Numbered from the stretch's first letter, positions 12,931 to 35,519 are shown. The stretch is DNA of 40,000 nt from Neocallimastix lanati (nom. inval.) (GCA_016946835.1 JACVTC010000008.1:1407501-1447500); one strand, 5' to 3'. Notes: generated from the letters alone by a model not told the origin. Numbers and translations: made by a program.

Positions 12931-14287
12931 AATGCATTAAATGTACATTTGAAATTAGAAAAGGAAAAAAAATTTTCTTAATTCATATTATAAAAGCATT
13001 AAATATATATATATTTTTTAATTTTAAAGTGAAACAATAATTAAAATAGATATATATAATTATTTAATGCATAATTAAATTAAATAAAAAAAAAAAAAAA
13101 AGTTAAAAATAAATAAAAAATAAGTAAAATAAATTATTAAAAAAGTAAATAATTAAATTTTTTCAACTCCGGTATGACTAATTAAAAACTTTATAAACAT
13201 AATTAATTTTATTTTTACATTTAAAATAATTTTAATACTATATATTATTATTTGTAATAAACATCTAATAAATAGGTCAATATGAAATTCAAATAGTACA
13301 ATAAAAAAATTAGAAATTTTATTTTAATTATTATTATTATTTTTTTATTATTATTACAGTTATTTTAATTTTTAATTATAATAAATATAATTCTAAATTT
13401 AGAGCGTTATTATTCCGTTTTACAATACAATTTATAACCGTACTTTTTTTTTTTTTGTAAGTTATTAATTAAAGACTTCACTTAATTTTTTTTAATCAAT
13501 GTTAATTAAATAATGAATTTTATAATATTTAAAATAATTTAATATAGATAATATATTGTAACATATAAATTAAATATATATAATATTAAATAATTTTATA
13601 TATATTTAAAATCTTTACATATTAATATACAGAAAATTAAATGAATAAAATAGACAAGAGTGAAAAAAATAAATATTATATATATTTGGTTGTATTTAAT
13701 TTTTATGATTTTTAATATTTAATTTTTAATATACTTTTTAATTTATTATTGAAATAAATTTAAATTTATTTTGATGTCAATTTTACTGATATGTACAATC
13801 ATCTTTATTGTAAATAATTTTTAATTTTTTTTTATTTTAAAAAAAAAAAAAAAAAAAAAAGGATTTTTAATAAGAAAATGTTTTAATGTTCTAAATGTTT
13901 TTAATATAATTATATATAATTATTTATCAACTATATTTAAAATTTAAAATAAAGAAAAAGTATTATTTTAATTATAAAAATATTTAATTACATTTTATTT
14001 AATATTATTATATATTATTTTTAAATTAAATCAATTATATTATAATAAAGCTTGCACAGGCATTGTTTTAATTTTTATTTTAATTATATACCACATAAAC
14101 ATTTTGATATGTATTTTATAATGTTTTAATTATTCAACTTCATTTTCCTAAATACATAAATGAATTTAAAAAAATTAAAATAAATTAAAAAAAAATATAG
14201 TAAAAACAGGGATTTAAATTGAAATTTAAAAAGAAATATAATATTCAATTATTGTTAAAAATATTTGTAAAATTTTGAAATCTCTCT

Positions 14288-14319
<32 letters not shown>

Positions 14320-14680
14320 GATATTATTGAAATAAACTTTTAACAAATAAATTTAATAAAACTATTTGTAATATTGGTAATTTGATATATCAATTATTTA
14401 TTATTTTTTAATTATTATTTTTTTTTATTCCTTAAGAATATATAAAATCATACATATAAAACCCATCTTAATTTGTTTTATGAATTAAATTATTAAATTC
14501 ATTATTTACAAGTAAAAAATAAATTATTGCTTGTAAGGAATAGATACAACAAAATATATATATATTTTATATATATATGTATATATATATATATATATAT
14601 ATTTCCAATAATTTCATACCGTTTTACTATAATATTTATTATAAATAAAATTATAAATATATTGAAATTTAATAAAGGAA
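12931..14680. other. AT-rich intergenic DNA between ATG8 and BRD8
   Basis: No gene recognised. Poly-A near 13839-13860, a CT-dinucleotide plus poly-T block near 14281-14319, and TA repeats near 14552-14600 just upstream of the next start codon. Occasional patches with more G+C (about 13160-13200 and 13400-13445) gave no interpretable peptide. Confidence 0.6.
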
Positions 14681-23163
<8,483 letters not shown>

Positions 23164-23207
23164 TAATAATAAATAATAGTATAGAAATAGAAATAATAAT
23201 AATAATA

Positions 23208-23242
<35 letters not shown>

Positions 23243-23450
23243 TATGAAATATATAAATGAAAAATAGAAAAAAAAAATCTATTTATTTATATTTTATTTT
23301 CAGTTTTATTGTTAATAATATTATTATTATTATAATAACAATTTCTTTTTTTCTTTCTTTTTTTTTTTTTAAAGAATAAACTTTATTTAATAATATTTAT
23401 AATAGTAATTAATAATTATTAATAATTTATATTTAAATCTTCATTTTATA

Positions 23451-23494
<44 letters not shown>

Positions 23495-23738
23495 GTAATA
23501 GTAATATGCATATATATATATACTAATTCAATCTTTTTTTTTTTTCTTTTTTTACTTTTAATTATACCAAAAAAAAAAAAAAAAAAAAAAAAAAAAAGCA
23601 AATCATATTTTATATTATTCTTGATACCATTGAACTTAATTTAATTATTCTATATAGTTTATTTAATACTCTTAATTTCTATATATTTTATAATTATATC
23701 TATTTTTTTTTTTTTTTTATTTTTATAATTATATTTAA

Positions 23739-23787
<49 letters not shown>

Positions 23788-23845
23788 ATATACATGTATA
23801 TATAATTAATCTATGTATATATAATTAATCTTTAAACATATTTTA

Positions 23846-23907
<62 letters not shown>

Positions 23908-24018
23908 ATATATATGATACCTTTTTTTTAACATAATTATTCAAAAAATGATAATATTAAATAAAAATCTATCCATCATTTTAAATATCTTCTTTTTTCT
24001 TTATATATATATATAAAA

Positions 24019-24065
<47 letters not shown>

Positions 24066-24306
24066 ATATGAAAAAAGTTTAAACAATAAAATGAAGTATT
24101 CATTTTAATAAATTGAATATTTATTAAGTGTATGTATTCTTAAAAAAAAAAAAAAAAAAAAAAAGAAATATTCCTATGTATGTTGTGCATTGTATATATA
24201 ATAACCTTTTTCTAACATAAAATAAATATTCAAAAGTGGTAATGGTTATAATAGTGTTATTATTGTTAAATAAAAATTTATCCATCATTTTAAATAATTC
24301 TTTCAT

Positions 24307-24345
<39 letters not shown>

Positions 24346-24432
24346 GTATATGTATAATAAATAAAAAAAAAAAAAGGATTTTTAAAAATAAAAAAATTTA
24401 TATATATATTTAAATTATAGGTATATGTATTG

Positions 24433-24475
<43 letters not shown>

Positions 24476-24825
24476 TATTTAATATGTTTAGCAATAATAA
24501 TAGTAATAGTAATAATATTATTCTAATATCATTATATTTTCTATTTATATATTAATATAAGTATAAAATAAGTATAAAATAAAAATATAAGAATAAAAAT
24601 AAAAAATAAAAATATAAAAATAAATACATAAATATATAAATTTAAATAAAATGAAATAAAAAAATAAAAAATAAAAAATTGTAAATTAATATAAAAATTT
24701 TTCTGTTTAAATGAGTTTTAATTATTTTATTGTTTATATATATATATTTATCTTTTAATTTTTGGTTTAATTTGTATTAATTTTTTTTTTTTTAAAAAAA
24801 ATAAATATTATTTAATATTATTTCT

Positions 24826-24865
<40 letters not shown>

Positions 24866-24940
24866 TTTATTTTATAAATTTTTAAATAAATTAATTAAAT
24901 ATATTATTAACTTAAATTATTTTATATTTTAATTTATTTA
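23164..24940. other. Homopolymer-dense spacer between convergent BRD8 and SDF2 genes
   Basis: No gene. It holds an AAT tract (about 23195-23241), a TTA tract (about 23451-23492), poly-A runs near 23571-23597, 23743-23785, 23854-23901, 24026-24062 and 24433-24473, and poly-T runs near 24309-24342 and 24830-24863. A non-homopolymer unit is duplicated within it and is listed separately. Confidence 0.7.
23915..24300. repeat. Diverged direct duplication flanked by poly-A tracts
   Basis: About 23915-23992 and about 24200-24305 share an ordered series of words: an ACCTTTTT motif, then TAACATAA, then ATTCAAAA, then TTAAATAAAAAT, TATCCATCATTTTAAAT and a pyrimidine-rich end. The second copy carries an insertion of about 20 bp in the middle. 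The offset is about 290 bp. Each copy is bounded by long poly-A or poly-T runs, which suggests slippage, unequal exchange or retroposed fragments. Confidence 0.65.
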
Positions 24941-25151
24941 TTATTTTGATTCATCTTCTGGTAGACTGAAGAAAAATCCCTCCATTACTTTCCATTGACT
25001 TTGAACATTATTTTTGGAGACAGCACAAACTTCCATTTGACCTCGAATAGGATCATTGTAGATATAATTCATATAGGAGCAGAGACGATTACCTGTTTTA
25101 ATATGAATAAGACGTATAGGTTTTTCTCTAATCCAATATTTTGATTTTTTT

Positions 25152-25189
<38 letters not shown>

Positions 25190-27713
25190 ATAATATATCA
25201 AAGAAAGATTTAAAAAAAAGAAAAGAAAAAAAAAAAATTTTTTTTGTTTGATTTTATGATTTATTCATAGAAACATAATAATTTTAATAATAATATTAAT
25301 AAAATATATATATATTTATATAAATATATATAAAATATTTAATTATATATTAATATTATATATAAATATTTTAATATACAATAATAAAATTAATTAATTA
25401 ATTTAATAGTAAAAAAAAAAAAAAAAATTAAATAAATAAATAAATTATAAAAAAAAATGTATATTATTATTAATATTTTTATACCTAAGCATTCCACTTT
25501 CCACTCAACATCTTCGTCATCTTTATCAATACAATTAACTTCAGCATTACCAGATAATGGAGATTGGAAAGTATTAGCGCTTAACCACTTTTTAGTATCT
25601 GTGTGTTGTAAACGTATGATAGAATTACATTTAATTCTTATTATTTAATATAATAATAATAATAATAATATCAAAAAAGAAAAATGTATATAATATATTT
25701 ATGTATTTAAAAATTAATATATATATATATATATATATATATGTAAAAAGTTTTAATAAAATATTATAGATGTATATGATATTATTAATTATTAAGAAAT
25801 ATATAATATATATGTGTATATATATTTATTATATAATTAAAAAAAAATTTTTTTTTTCTTACTTTTTACTATGAATTTTTAAATTAGTGAAAGATTTTTA
25901 TATATTTGTAAAAAAATAAAATAAAATAAAATAAAATAAAATTTAAGTATAATTATATATATTTATAAAATAAAATATAATAAAATAAAATAAAAAAAAA
26001 TGTATATATATTAGAATATCTTTTATATACGTATATTTATCATATTCCAAATATTAATTAAATCATTAAATATTTATATTTATATATATATAGAAAATAT
26101 ATATAGAAATATTTAATTATAGAATTTTTCATCATCATTATTATATTCCATTATGATTATTGTTGTTAATTATTATTATTATTGTTATTGTTTTATATTT
26201 GAATATATATATAATATTCATTAAATATTAATGTTTTTTATATTATTTTAAACTAAATATTTAATTGATACTTTTTTTTTTCTCTTTATTCTTCTCTTTC
26301 TTTCTTTCCTTCTTTTGGTATATATTTTTTCATATTTTTTCATTCTTTTGGTATTATTTGTTTTAAATATTTTACAGTTGATTTCTTTTTTTTTTTTTTT
26401 TTTTTTTTTTTTGTTGTTGTTGTTGTTGCATGTTTGTTGTTTGTTTGCTTGTTTGTTTCTATTTAATATTGGTAATAACGATAACGATAATAATGATATT
26501 TTATATAACTTGATGTCATATATAAATATTAAAAGAAAATAAAGAAAAGGAAACAAATTTTTTAAGAAATATTTTTAAAAAAAAAAAAAAAAAAAAAAAA
26601 ATTGAACAAACCCTCTTTCACATTCTACTCCATATTTTCCTGTAACCGTCCAATAGGAATTAGAATCATCATTTTCACCAAAACCAGTAACTGATTGTTC
26701 TCCAGAACCAGAACCATATCTTACTGAATGAGAATGAAGCTTTTTTTTTTTTTTTTTTTGGAAATATCATATATATTATTATATAAATAAGTTTTTTTTT
26801 TTTTTATATTTATAGTATTTTTTTGGAAACATCACATATTATTTACATATATTTATGGAATAGTTTTTAATATAAATTATATATATATATATTATGAATT
26901 GATTTTTTATTTTATCATAAATATACATATTTAATAGATACATTTTTTATTAAAAAATAATAATATGAAAACAGAGAAATATAATTATATAGAAATATTA
27001 TATAATGATATAGGTTAAAAAAAAAAAAATAGATTAATATATATATTTATAAAAATCTCTAGTAAATAGTTATTATTATTCATTTCCTTATTATTAATAA
27101 GTTTCCAATAATTATTTACAAAAAAAAATAAAAAATAACAATAAAAAAAAAAATTATATATATATATATTATCCCTATTTTTTTATTCTTTTTATACCTT
27201 TGCACCTGAAATCACGTTTTGTAACTTAATAGTACTTGAGCAACTATTTTGAAAAAAAAAAAAAAAATAATAATAAAAATAAAATAATATAAAATATTAA
27301 AGTAATAAATAACAAAATTAAACAAATGCAATATATATATTGCGTTAATAATTTTATATTCGTTTAATTTTTAATTTTTACAATATGAAAAAGATACTTA
27401 CGTTACTGCTTCATATCCTATATAAAAAAAAAAAAAAAAAGTTTAATAGTATTAGAATAGTGGTCAATAAAAAAAATAAAAATAAAAATAAGAAAAAAAA
27501 AGTAAATATAAATTCTAATACTGTCTTTTATCCTTTTATATTCTTTTATATTATTTAATATATATAATTCTTTCTTTTCTTTTATTTTATTTTATTTTAT
27601 TTCATGATAAATATCTATCTATATTTACTTGGATCAATATCGGTATAATGGGAATAATCATAAGCATATGATAAAGAGAATAATGATAATATTGAAAATA
27701 ATATAGACTTCAT
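24941..27713 (-). CDS. SDF2: SDF2-type secretory protein with three MIR domains (6 exons)
   Basis: Predicted ER-lumen or secreted MIR-domain protein, 212 aa against about 211 in human SDF2. SDF2 proteins associate with ER chaperone complexes and resemble the MIR region of protein O-mannosyltransferases. Exons on the minus strand: 27629-27713, 27402-27417, 27198-27243, 26612-26739, 25485-25636, 24941-25152; phases close. Residues 1-17 are a signal peptide (MKSILFSILSLFSLSYA). MIR repeats lie at about 33-87, 93-147 and 150-205, with hallmark segments LHSHSVRYGSGSGEQSVTG, DDSNSYWTV, CERG, SPLSGNAEV and WKVMEGFF. The C-terminus ends EDESK, with no recognisable HDEL/KDEL-like retrieval signal. Two acceptors sit directly after poly-A (exons 4 and 6), which is unusual, but the protein homology fixes them. 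The 16-nt exon 2 is the smallest exon. Confidence 0.94.
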
Positions 27714-27717
27714 TGTT

Positions 27718-27752
<35 letters not shown>

Positions 27753-28224
27753 TCTTATTAAATTTTGTAGATACTATTATTAAAAAAAAATATTAGTAAA
27801 TTAAAATAAAATATAAAAAATAAAAAAATAATAATAATACAATTTTATTTGATTTATTAAATATTAAATATTAAAATAATTATATGAAATTTTTATGCAT
27901 TTTTGCTTTAAAGTTTATTTATTAAACTTTTTTTTTTATTATTAAGTAATGCTTTTTTTTGTTGTTGTTGTTTTTATTATAAATTAATTTTTATATAAGT
28001 AATCTTCTTTTGTTTTTATTTCTATTTTATTTTATTTTATTTTTTTTAAAATTTAATTTATTTAGAATTTTTAAATTTAATTAATTTAAAAATAAAAATG
28101 ATAATAAAAAATATTTAAAAAATATTTAAATAGTAAATAGTAAAATAATATAAATAAAATTATTTTATTTGACTTAAAACTTTTTATATTACTTTTATAA
28201 ATTATAATTTTAATCAATTTTGAA

Positions 28225-28255
<31 letters not shown>

Positions 28256-30573
28256 TATTTATTTATTTTTAATTTATTTATCTATTTATTGAAGTCAAAT
28301 TAAACAAGATGATAGTTTTTTATTAATAATTTTATATTATTATTTAAATACAAGCTATATATTTTTATTTATATTTAAAATATTTATTAAAAACTGAACA
28401 ATATTTTTTATTGTTATAAAAATATAAAGTAAAAAAAAAAAAAAAGGTATTATTTTTATTTATGAATCCCATAAAAAAAAAAAAAAAAGTATCTCTAAAG
28501 ATACAATAAGTAGTAATACACTACATTAAAACTAATATATACTAAAAAATTGGTTATATAGTAATAAAAAAAAAAAAAAAAAGTAAAAGAAGTTTAAATC
28601 TATAGATATATTTATATATATAAATAAATGAAAGTTTTTGAATTATATTTATTGAGAAAAAAAAATTTTTTTAATAATACATTGTATTTAAAAAAAATAA
28701 AAAAAAAAAAAAAAAGAATAAATAAATAAAATGTGGGTTTTAAATTTATTTTATTTTCACGAACTTTTCTTTTTTTTTTTTTTATATCAACTTATTTTTA
28801 ACTTGAATAATGAATAATGAATTTTTATATATTAATAAATTTGTTCGGATTAAAATTTGTATTTTTGAATATGTATCATACAAATTATAAATAAAAATAA
28901 TTAAGTAAATAAATTAATAATTATTAATTTATTTTATTATTTTTTTTTTTACTTTTGTGTAACTTATTTAAATAAAAATTAAAAATAATTTATTTCATTT
29001 ATTATTTAAAAATTTAATGGTCCATCCATCTTCCATAACTTTTTTCATCTTTTATTTAAATAAAAAAGTAAAAATAATAATAATAAATATATATATATAT
29101 ATATATATATTTTTCATGATTATAATATGCCTTTTTTGCATTACTATTAAAAGCTATTAAAATATGGGTTAGATTATATACAATTGATTATAACCATTTA
29201 ATATCAATAAATATTGTTGATGCTCAAGGTTGTGGATTCAGAAATAATAATTCTCCTATAACTGATTTGTAAATTGTTTTATCAGTTTCTGGGGATTTCT
29301 CTCTCTCTTCCATAGGAATTATCCTACTTGAATATTTAATTGTTTTTTATTTTCTTCATATTATTTTTTTAATTAATTTTTCTATATATAATCTATTTAA
29401 TTAACGTTATACCTTTCATCTATTTAATTAATTTTAGACTTCATCAAGATTAAGAGTGTCGCTACCTTGATAAGGATTTAAATTTCAAGGACGACAAGTA
29501 CCCAATATTATTAAATTCCAAAAATTAAGAAGTAGTTTAGCATAAGACAATATAGTTTTAACACAGTTGTTCGGCCCGATCATTTTTGATGAGGGCAATT
29601 AGGTAATAAATGAGTAAATTCATTACCGTTATCGACAAGATATTTGATAAGACTGATATTTTCATATTCCCTACGATGATCAGTTTTAAGAGTAAAGGGA
29701 TATTATCGTTGGTAGTATTTTTCGTAAATTTATAGAAGTGAATAAAAACATTACAAATATTAGATTTATTTTTTAATAAATAAATAAATCAAAATTTGTT
29801 ATACTAGTATTATTGATTAAATTAAAATTATTTATATTTTGAATATTTAGAATAAATAGGTAGTCATTAATTGTGTGAATCATAGAAATTAATTTATTAT
29901 TTTTTTTATTAAAATAGAATACGATCATTGCTTTCGATGTTGTTTAATAAGTTTATAATGAGAATGTAAAAGTGAAGCTTTATGTGGCGTATATATATGT
30001 TATACGTAAATATTCATATGTCATTGATAATATTTAACAGTTTATTAATTATAATTATTATTATATATATTATGTATATCATATTTTAGGTATTAATAAA
30101 TATTTTTTATATATTATAAGTATATTTACTTTTTTCTTTTTTATTTATTATTTTTATTGATTATTAATTAATTAATTATTTATTTATTTACTTTATTATT
30201 TTTTATTTATTAATTTATTTTATAATAAATAAATAAATGTTTATATAGATATAGATATATTTTTTTAATACATATTAATTAAATTAAGAAATATAAAATT
30301 TAGCCACTCTTCAAAGAAATATTTTATTTTTTATTTAAATATTATAAAAATTTTATACCCTCTTTTTTTTTATGTATATACTCTTAACTAAAATGAAATA
30401 CACAACAAAAAAATATCATATTTGAGGATAAAAATTAATAAACTACAATGGAACATAATATAAAAAATATTTATTATAACTTACGACTAAACCAAAAAAA
30501 AAAAAAAAATAAGTTCTAATTATACTATCAAACACTCTATTTAAAAATAATTAATTACCAATAAATTAATGAT

Positions 30574-30615
<42 letters not shown>

Positions 30616-31018
30616 TATATTCTTTTTTAATAAATATCAATTTTTATTTTTATATAATTATTTATATAACAATATTATATATAGTATATATTCCTAATAA
30701 TAACAATCTTAATTATTTTTGTTTATATTTATAATAATATTAAACATTAATAAAAAAAAAATAAAAAAATAAAAAGAATAGTTCATTCAATTTAAATAAA
30801 AATAAAAATATAAAAATAAAATAAAAATAATAATAACAATTAATATTTTATTATTATATAATTTATAAATAACTATTTAAATATATAAGGATTTTTCCTT
30901 TTGTTTCTTCTTTCTTCTTTTTTTTTTTCTTTTTTTTTTTTTTTTTTAACTTTTATATTTTATATATTATAAATATTTATATGATTACTATAAAACTTTT
31001 TTTTTTTTATTTTATTTT

Positions 31019-31054
<36 letters not shown>

Positions 31055-31156
31055 TAGCATTTATTTAAATATTTATTGGGGAATATATTATATATATTAT
31101 AAAATATATATATATAAAAGTATTATGTTTCTTTCTTGTTGTTTGCTCCTTAATAG

Positions 31157-31203
<47 letters not shown>

Positions 31204-31267
31204 CTTGTTTATTTGTTAGTCATTAATATTTGTATATATATATATATATTTATTATTTTATTTAACC
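27714..31267. other. Long AT-rich spacer between SDF2 and RAB5 with ankyrin-like relics
   Basis: Apart from the coding relic listed at about 29430-29990, no gene is supportable. Poly-T near 27720-27750 lies just upstream of the SDF2 start. AAT repeats occupy about 30575-30615, and a poly-T run of about 40 nt lies near 31159-31200. About 29215-29340 has higher G+C and may be an outlying part of the ankyrin relic, but no peptide there was recognised. Confidence 0.6.
29430..29990 (-). pseudogene. Decayed ankyrin-repeat coding fragments
   Basis: Two minus-strand patches read as degraded ankyrin repeats. About 29930-29985 gives TPHKASLLHSHYKLIK, compare the ankyrin pattern TPLHxAxxxGHxxIVK. About 29600-29705 gives DNIPLLL, then YENISLIKYLVDNGNEF, compare the second helix and turn LVKYLLENGAD. 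In-frame stops and frameshifts separate them, and the intervening DNA is AT-rich, so no full repeat protein is encoded. Ankyrin-repeat assignment rests on these motifs alone; the parent gene is unknown. Confidence 0.5.
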
Positions 31268-32475
31268 TTAACAATTACAACCACCATTTTCTTGGTTGTT
31301 ATTTTCTGATTCATTAAGGTTAACTCTACCATTATCATTTTGACCATTAGCTCTATTATTAAGGTTCTTATTGTTTGCTAATATTTGTTCATATGGGATC
31401 TTCTTAGCTAAATATTTATATTTTAAAAAAACATATATATATACATATATATATAAAATAAATAAAACAGTTATTATTAATAATATTAATTAAAAAAAAA
31501 AATACTTTATGAAATCTATCATTATTATTTATTTATTTTTATTAATTAATTTAACAATGATATTAATTAAATAATAATATAACTTACCAAGTTCAGTGAA
31601 TACTTCAATAATGTTAGTACCAGTCTTAGCACTAGCTTCGAAGAATAATAATTCATTTTCATTAGCATAAGCTTCAGCTTCTTCATATGGTACTGAACGG
31701 TTATTAGCTAAATCTATCTTATTACCAACTAAAGCAATAACAATATTTGGATTAGCTTGTCTTTGAAGTTCCTTAACCCAAGTTTTGGCTTTTTCTAATG
31801 AAGCCTATTAATTTATTGTTGATATTTATTTTTGTTTAATAGTATTATTATTATGATAATAATAATTTAATTTTAATAATAAAGTTTATTTATTTAATAA
31901 TATAAGTATAATAAAATAATAAAAAGTAAAATAAAATATTTTTTATAAAAATATGAATATATATTAATAAACATAATTTTCTATTACTACTATTTAAACT
32001 GTTGCTGATTTTATTTTTGATATTATTATTATCATTATTATTTATTCTATTTATTTATTCTATTTATTTATTCCATTTTATTTATTTTATTTTATTTATT
32101 CCTTTTTATTTATTCCATTTTAATAATTCTATTTTCTAAATTCATTAAATTCACTAAATTACTTACTGGTTTAGTAATATCATATACAATAACAGCAGCT
32201 TGAGCATTTCTGTAATACATTGGTGCTAAAGAGTGGAATCTTTCTTGACCAGCGGTATCCCAAATTTCAAACTTAATAATACGATCGTCAAGTTTACAAC
32301 GTTGAGTTAAGAAAGCAGCACCAATAGTTGGTTCCTTATTATCTTGATATTCATTGTTAACAAATCTAAGAACAATACTTGATTTACCAACAGCAGATTC
32401 ACCTAATAAAACTAATTTAACTTGAATTGGCTTCATGTTACCAGAAGCAGCATCATTTTTACCTGAGAAGTTCAT
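31268..32475 (-). CDS. RAB5: Rab5-family small GTPase (3 exons)
   Basis: Early-endosome GTPase controlling tethering and fusion (Vps21/Ypt5 class), 221 aa. Exons on the minus strand: 32167-32475, 31588-31804, 31268-31407; GT-AG introns and closed phases. P-loop GESAVGKS is at 25-32, switch I with EPTIGAAF (Rab5 hallmark) at about 48-55, WDTAGQE at 72-78 with the catalytic Gln, NKID at 131-134 and SAK at 161-163. The hypervariable tail (about 185-218) is Asn-rich and ends GGCNC, a C-x-C geranylgeranylation signal. All nucleotide-binding motifs are intact. Codon choice is less extreme than in neighbouring genes, consistent with good expression. Two candidate activators with VPS9 domains are encoded in the same window at 883-3615 and 6878-9356. 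Confidence 0.97.
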
Positions 32476-34180
32476 TTTGTGATTATTTATTTATTTATTA
32501 ATTATTTAATATAAATGATATAAAAAAAATAATATAATAATCTGATAATTGTTTTGATTTCGTTGTTTCTTCTTTAAAAAAAAAAAAGTGTGGTTTAATA
32601 TTTTTATGAATATAAATATATACTATAATTTTTTTTTATTTATTTGCTTTAAAAATTAGAAATATGATAAATAATATATTTAATGATTTCTACACAAGAT
32701 AAAAAAAATTGATATTTATTATATAATTATGTCTGTAATATTGATTTTTTTTACAGTTGAAATATTGATAATAGTAATATTGATATTTTGAAATGATTTT
32801 ATATTAATATTTTGTTTTGATATTGAATTGTATTTTAATATTTTTATATTAAGATACAAATAATTTCAATTTTCAAAATAGATTTTTTATGTATTATTAA
32901 GTAATTAAATAATAATTTATATAATTTATATATGTAAATAAATATAAATTATAAATAATATAAAATATATATTATATATAAATAAATTAAATATTAGTAT
33001 TATTTATTTTGAATATACAATTAAAAAAATGATAATAAAGAAAAAAAATTAAAAGAAAGAATATATAATCTTTTATATAAAATAAAAAGAAATTTCGGAA
33101 AATTCTATTAATATAACTAATTTTATTTCTTCTTATAGATTTAATAGTAAAGAAGAATTCTTTTATTTTATATTTCTATTTAATATTATATATTGGAGAA
33201 GTTTTTTTTTAGACTATTATTTTATTTATTTTTTTATTTATTTTTTTATTTATTTTTTTATTTATTTATTTATTTATTTTTTCTTTTTATTACTGTTAAA
33301 TTAAATATATATAGATTCTTTTTGTTTTTGTTTTTGTTTATTTATAATATATATGTTACAACTTTATTATTTATAAATATTAATTTTTGTAATTGATTTA
33401 TTATATTAATATTCATATTTATTTTTCTTTTTCTTTTACTTTCTTTTTTTTTTTTTTTTTTTTTTTTTGGTCTTGGTTTAGGTCTTGTATTTTATCAAAT
33501 CCACCAAAAAAATCCAAATTGTACTGAAAATAATAGTAAAATAAATTAATTGTTGAATTTATTAGATTGAAAAATAAATATTGTTATAGTTTATAAATAT
33601 TAATAATATTATGAACATGAAAAGAGTTTTTTTTTTTTTTTTTTTACTTTAATTGGATTTGAAAAATATTACGATAAAAAAAAATAAAATATTTATATAT
33701 TTATATTTATCAAGAACAAATTTATTGACTTTATATATATATAATACACTTTTTTTTTTTTTCATATATATTAAATGGAATATAAATTGATGAACTTTAT
33801 ATATATTTATTTTCTTTCGCTTTATATATATAAATATTTGTTTATTAAACATATACTTTTTTCTTTTTTTTTTTTTTGTTTTATTATACATTTCAATAAT
33901 AACTATTCCTATTTTCAATATTATATAGAGTAATAAAAAAAAAGAATTTATTTACTTTTTCCTAAAATACTATTAACGATTTCCTTTTTTCCTTATTTTT
34001 TTTTTCTTCCTTAATTGTTTTTTTTTTTAAAAAAAAAATTATTTTAAAGTTTAAATAAAAATTAAAATAAATAAAAAATATATATATATAAAATAAAAAT
34101 ATATACGTTTTAATTATAGAATTATTAAAAAAAAAAAAAAAAAAAAACTGAAATTATTAATAATTAATATTATTATTCAA
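32476..34180. other. AT-rich DNA upstream of RAB5
   Basis: No complete gene. Contains TTTATTTTT repeats (about 33220-33275), poly-T (about 33448-33468) and mixed poly-A/poly-T near 34020-34040. A short non-AT-rich patch at 33469-33530 is plus-strand open (GLGLVFYQIHQKNPNCTE) but lacks a start or a recognisable domain. Confidence 0.6.
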
Positions 34181-34856
34181 CTATTTATTATTTATTATTT
34201 ATTATTTATTATTTATTATTTATTATTTATTATTTATTATTTATTATTTATTATTTATTATTTATTATTTATTATTCAATTATTTATTGAATTATTTATT
34301 ATTTATTATTTATTATTTATTATTTATTATTTATTATTTATTACTAATTATTTATTATTTATTATTTATTATTCAATTATTTATTGAATTATTTATTATT
34401 TATTATTTATTATTTATTATTTATTATTTATTATTTATTATTTATTATTTATTATTTATTATTTATTATTTATTATTTGTTATTTATTATTTATTATTTA
34501 TTATTTATTATTTATTATTTATTATTTATTATTTATTATTTATTATTCAATTATTTATTGAATTATTTATTATTTATTATTTATTATTTATTATTTATTA
34601 TTTATTATTTATTATTTATTATTTATTATTTATTATTTATTATTTATTATTTGTTATTTATTATTTATTATTTATTATTTAATTATTTATTATTCAATTA
34701 TTTATTTATTATTTATTATTTATTATTTAATTATTTATAATTTATTATTTATTATTTATTATTTATTATTTATTATCTACTATTTATTATTTATTATTCA
34801 ATTATTTATTATTTATTATTATTATTTATTATTTATTATTATTATTTATTATTTTA
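34181..34856. repeat. Heptanucleotide tandem array (ATTATTT)n, inverted relative to the 10.7-kb array
   Basis: About 670 bp of TTATTAT/ATTATTT 7-bp units, the reverse complement of the AAATAAT unit at 10748-11365. Interruptions of the form CAATTATTTATTGAATT start at 34277, 34374 and 34548. A TTGTT variant lies at 34479 and again at 34653. The 174-bp offset is the same for the last two CAATT variants and for the two TTGTT variants, which marks an internal segmental duplication. Confidence 0.95.

Positions 34857-35519
<663 letters not shown>

Noticed and set aside
29440-29620. tRNA or structured RNA suspected from the local rise in G+C
   Set aside because: No cloverleaf, T-loop motif or paired acceptor stem could be traced; minus-strand ankyrin-like peptides explain the composition better.
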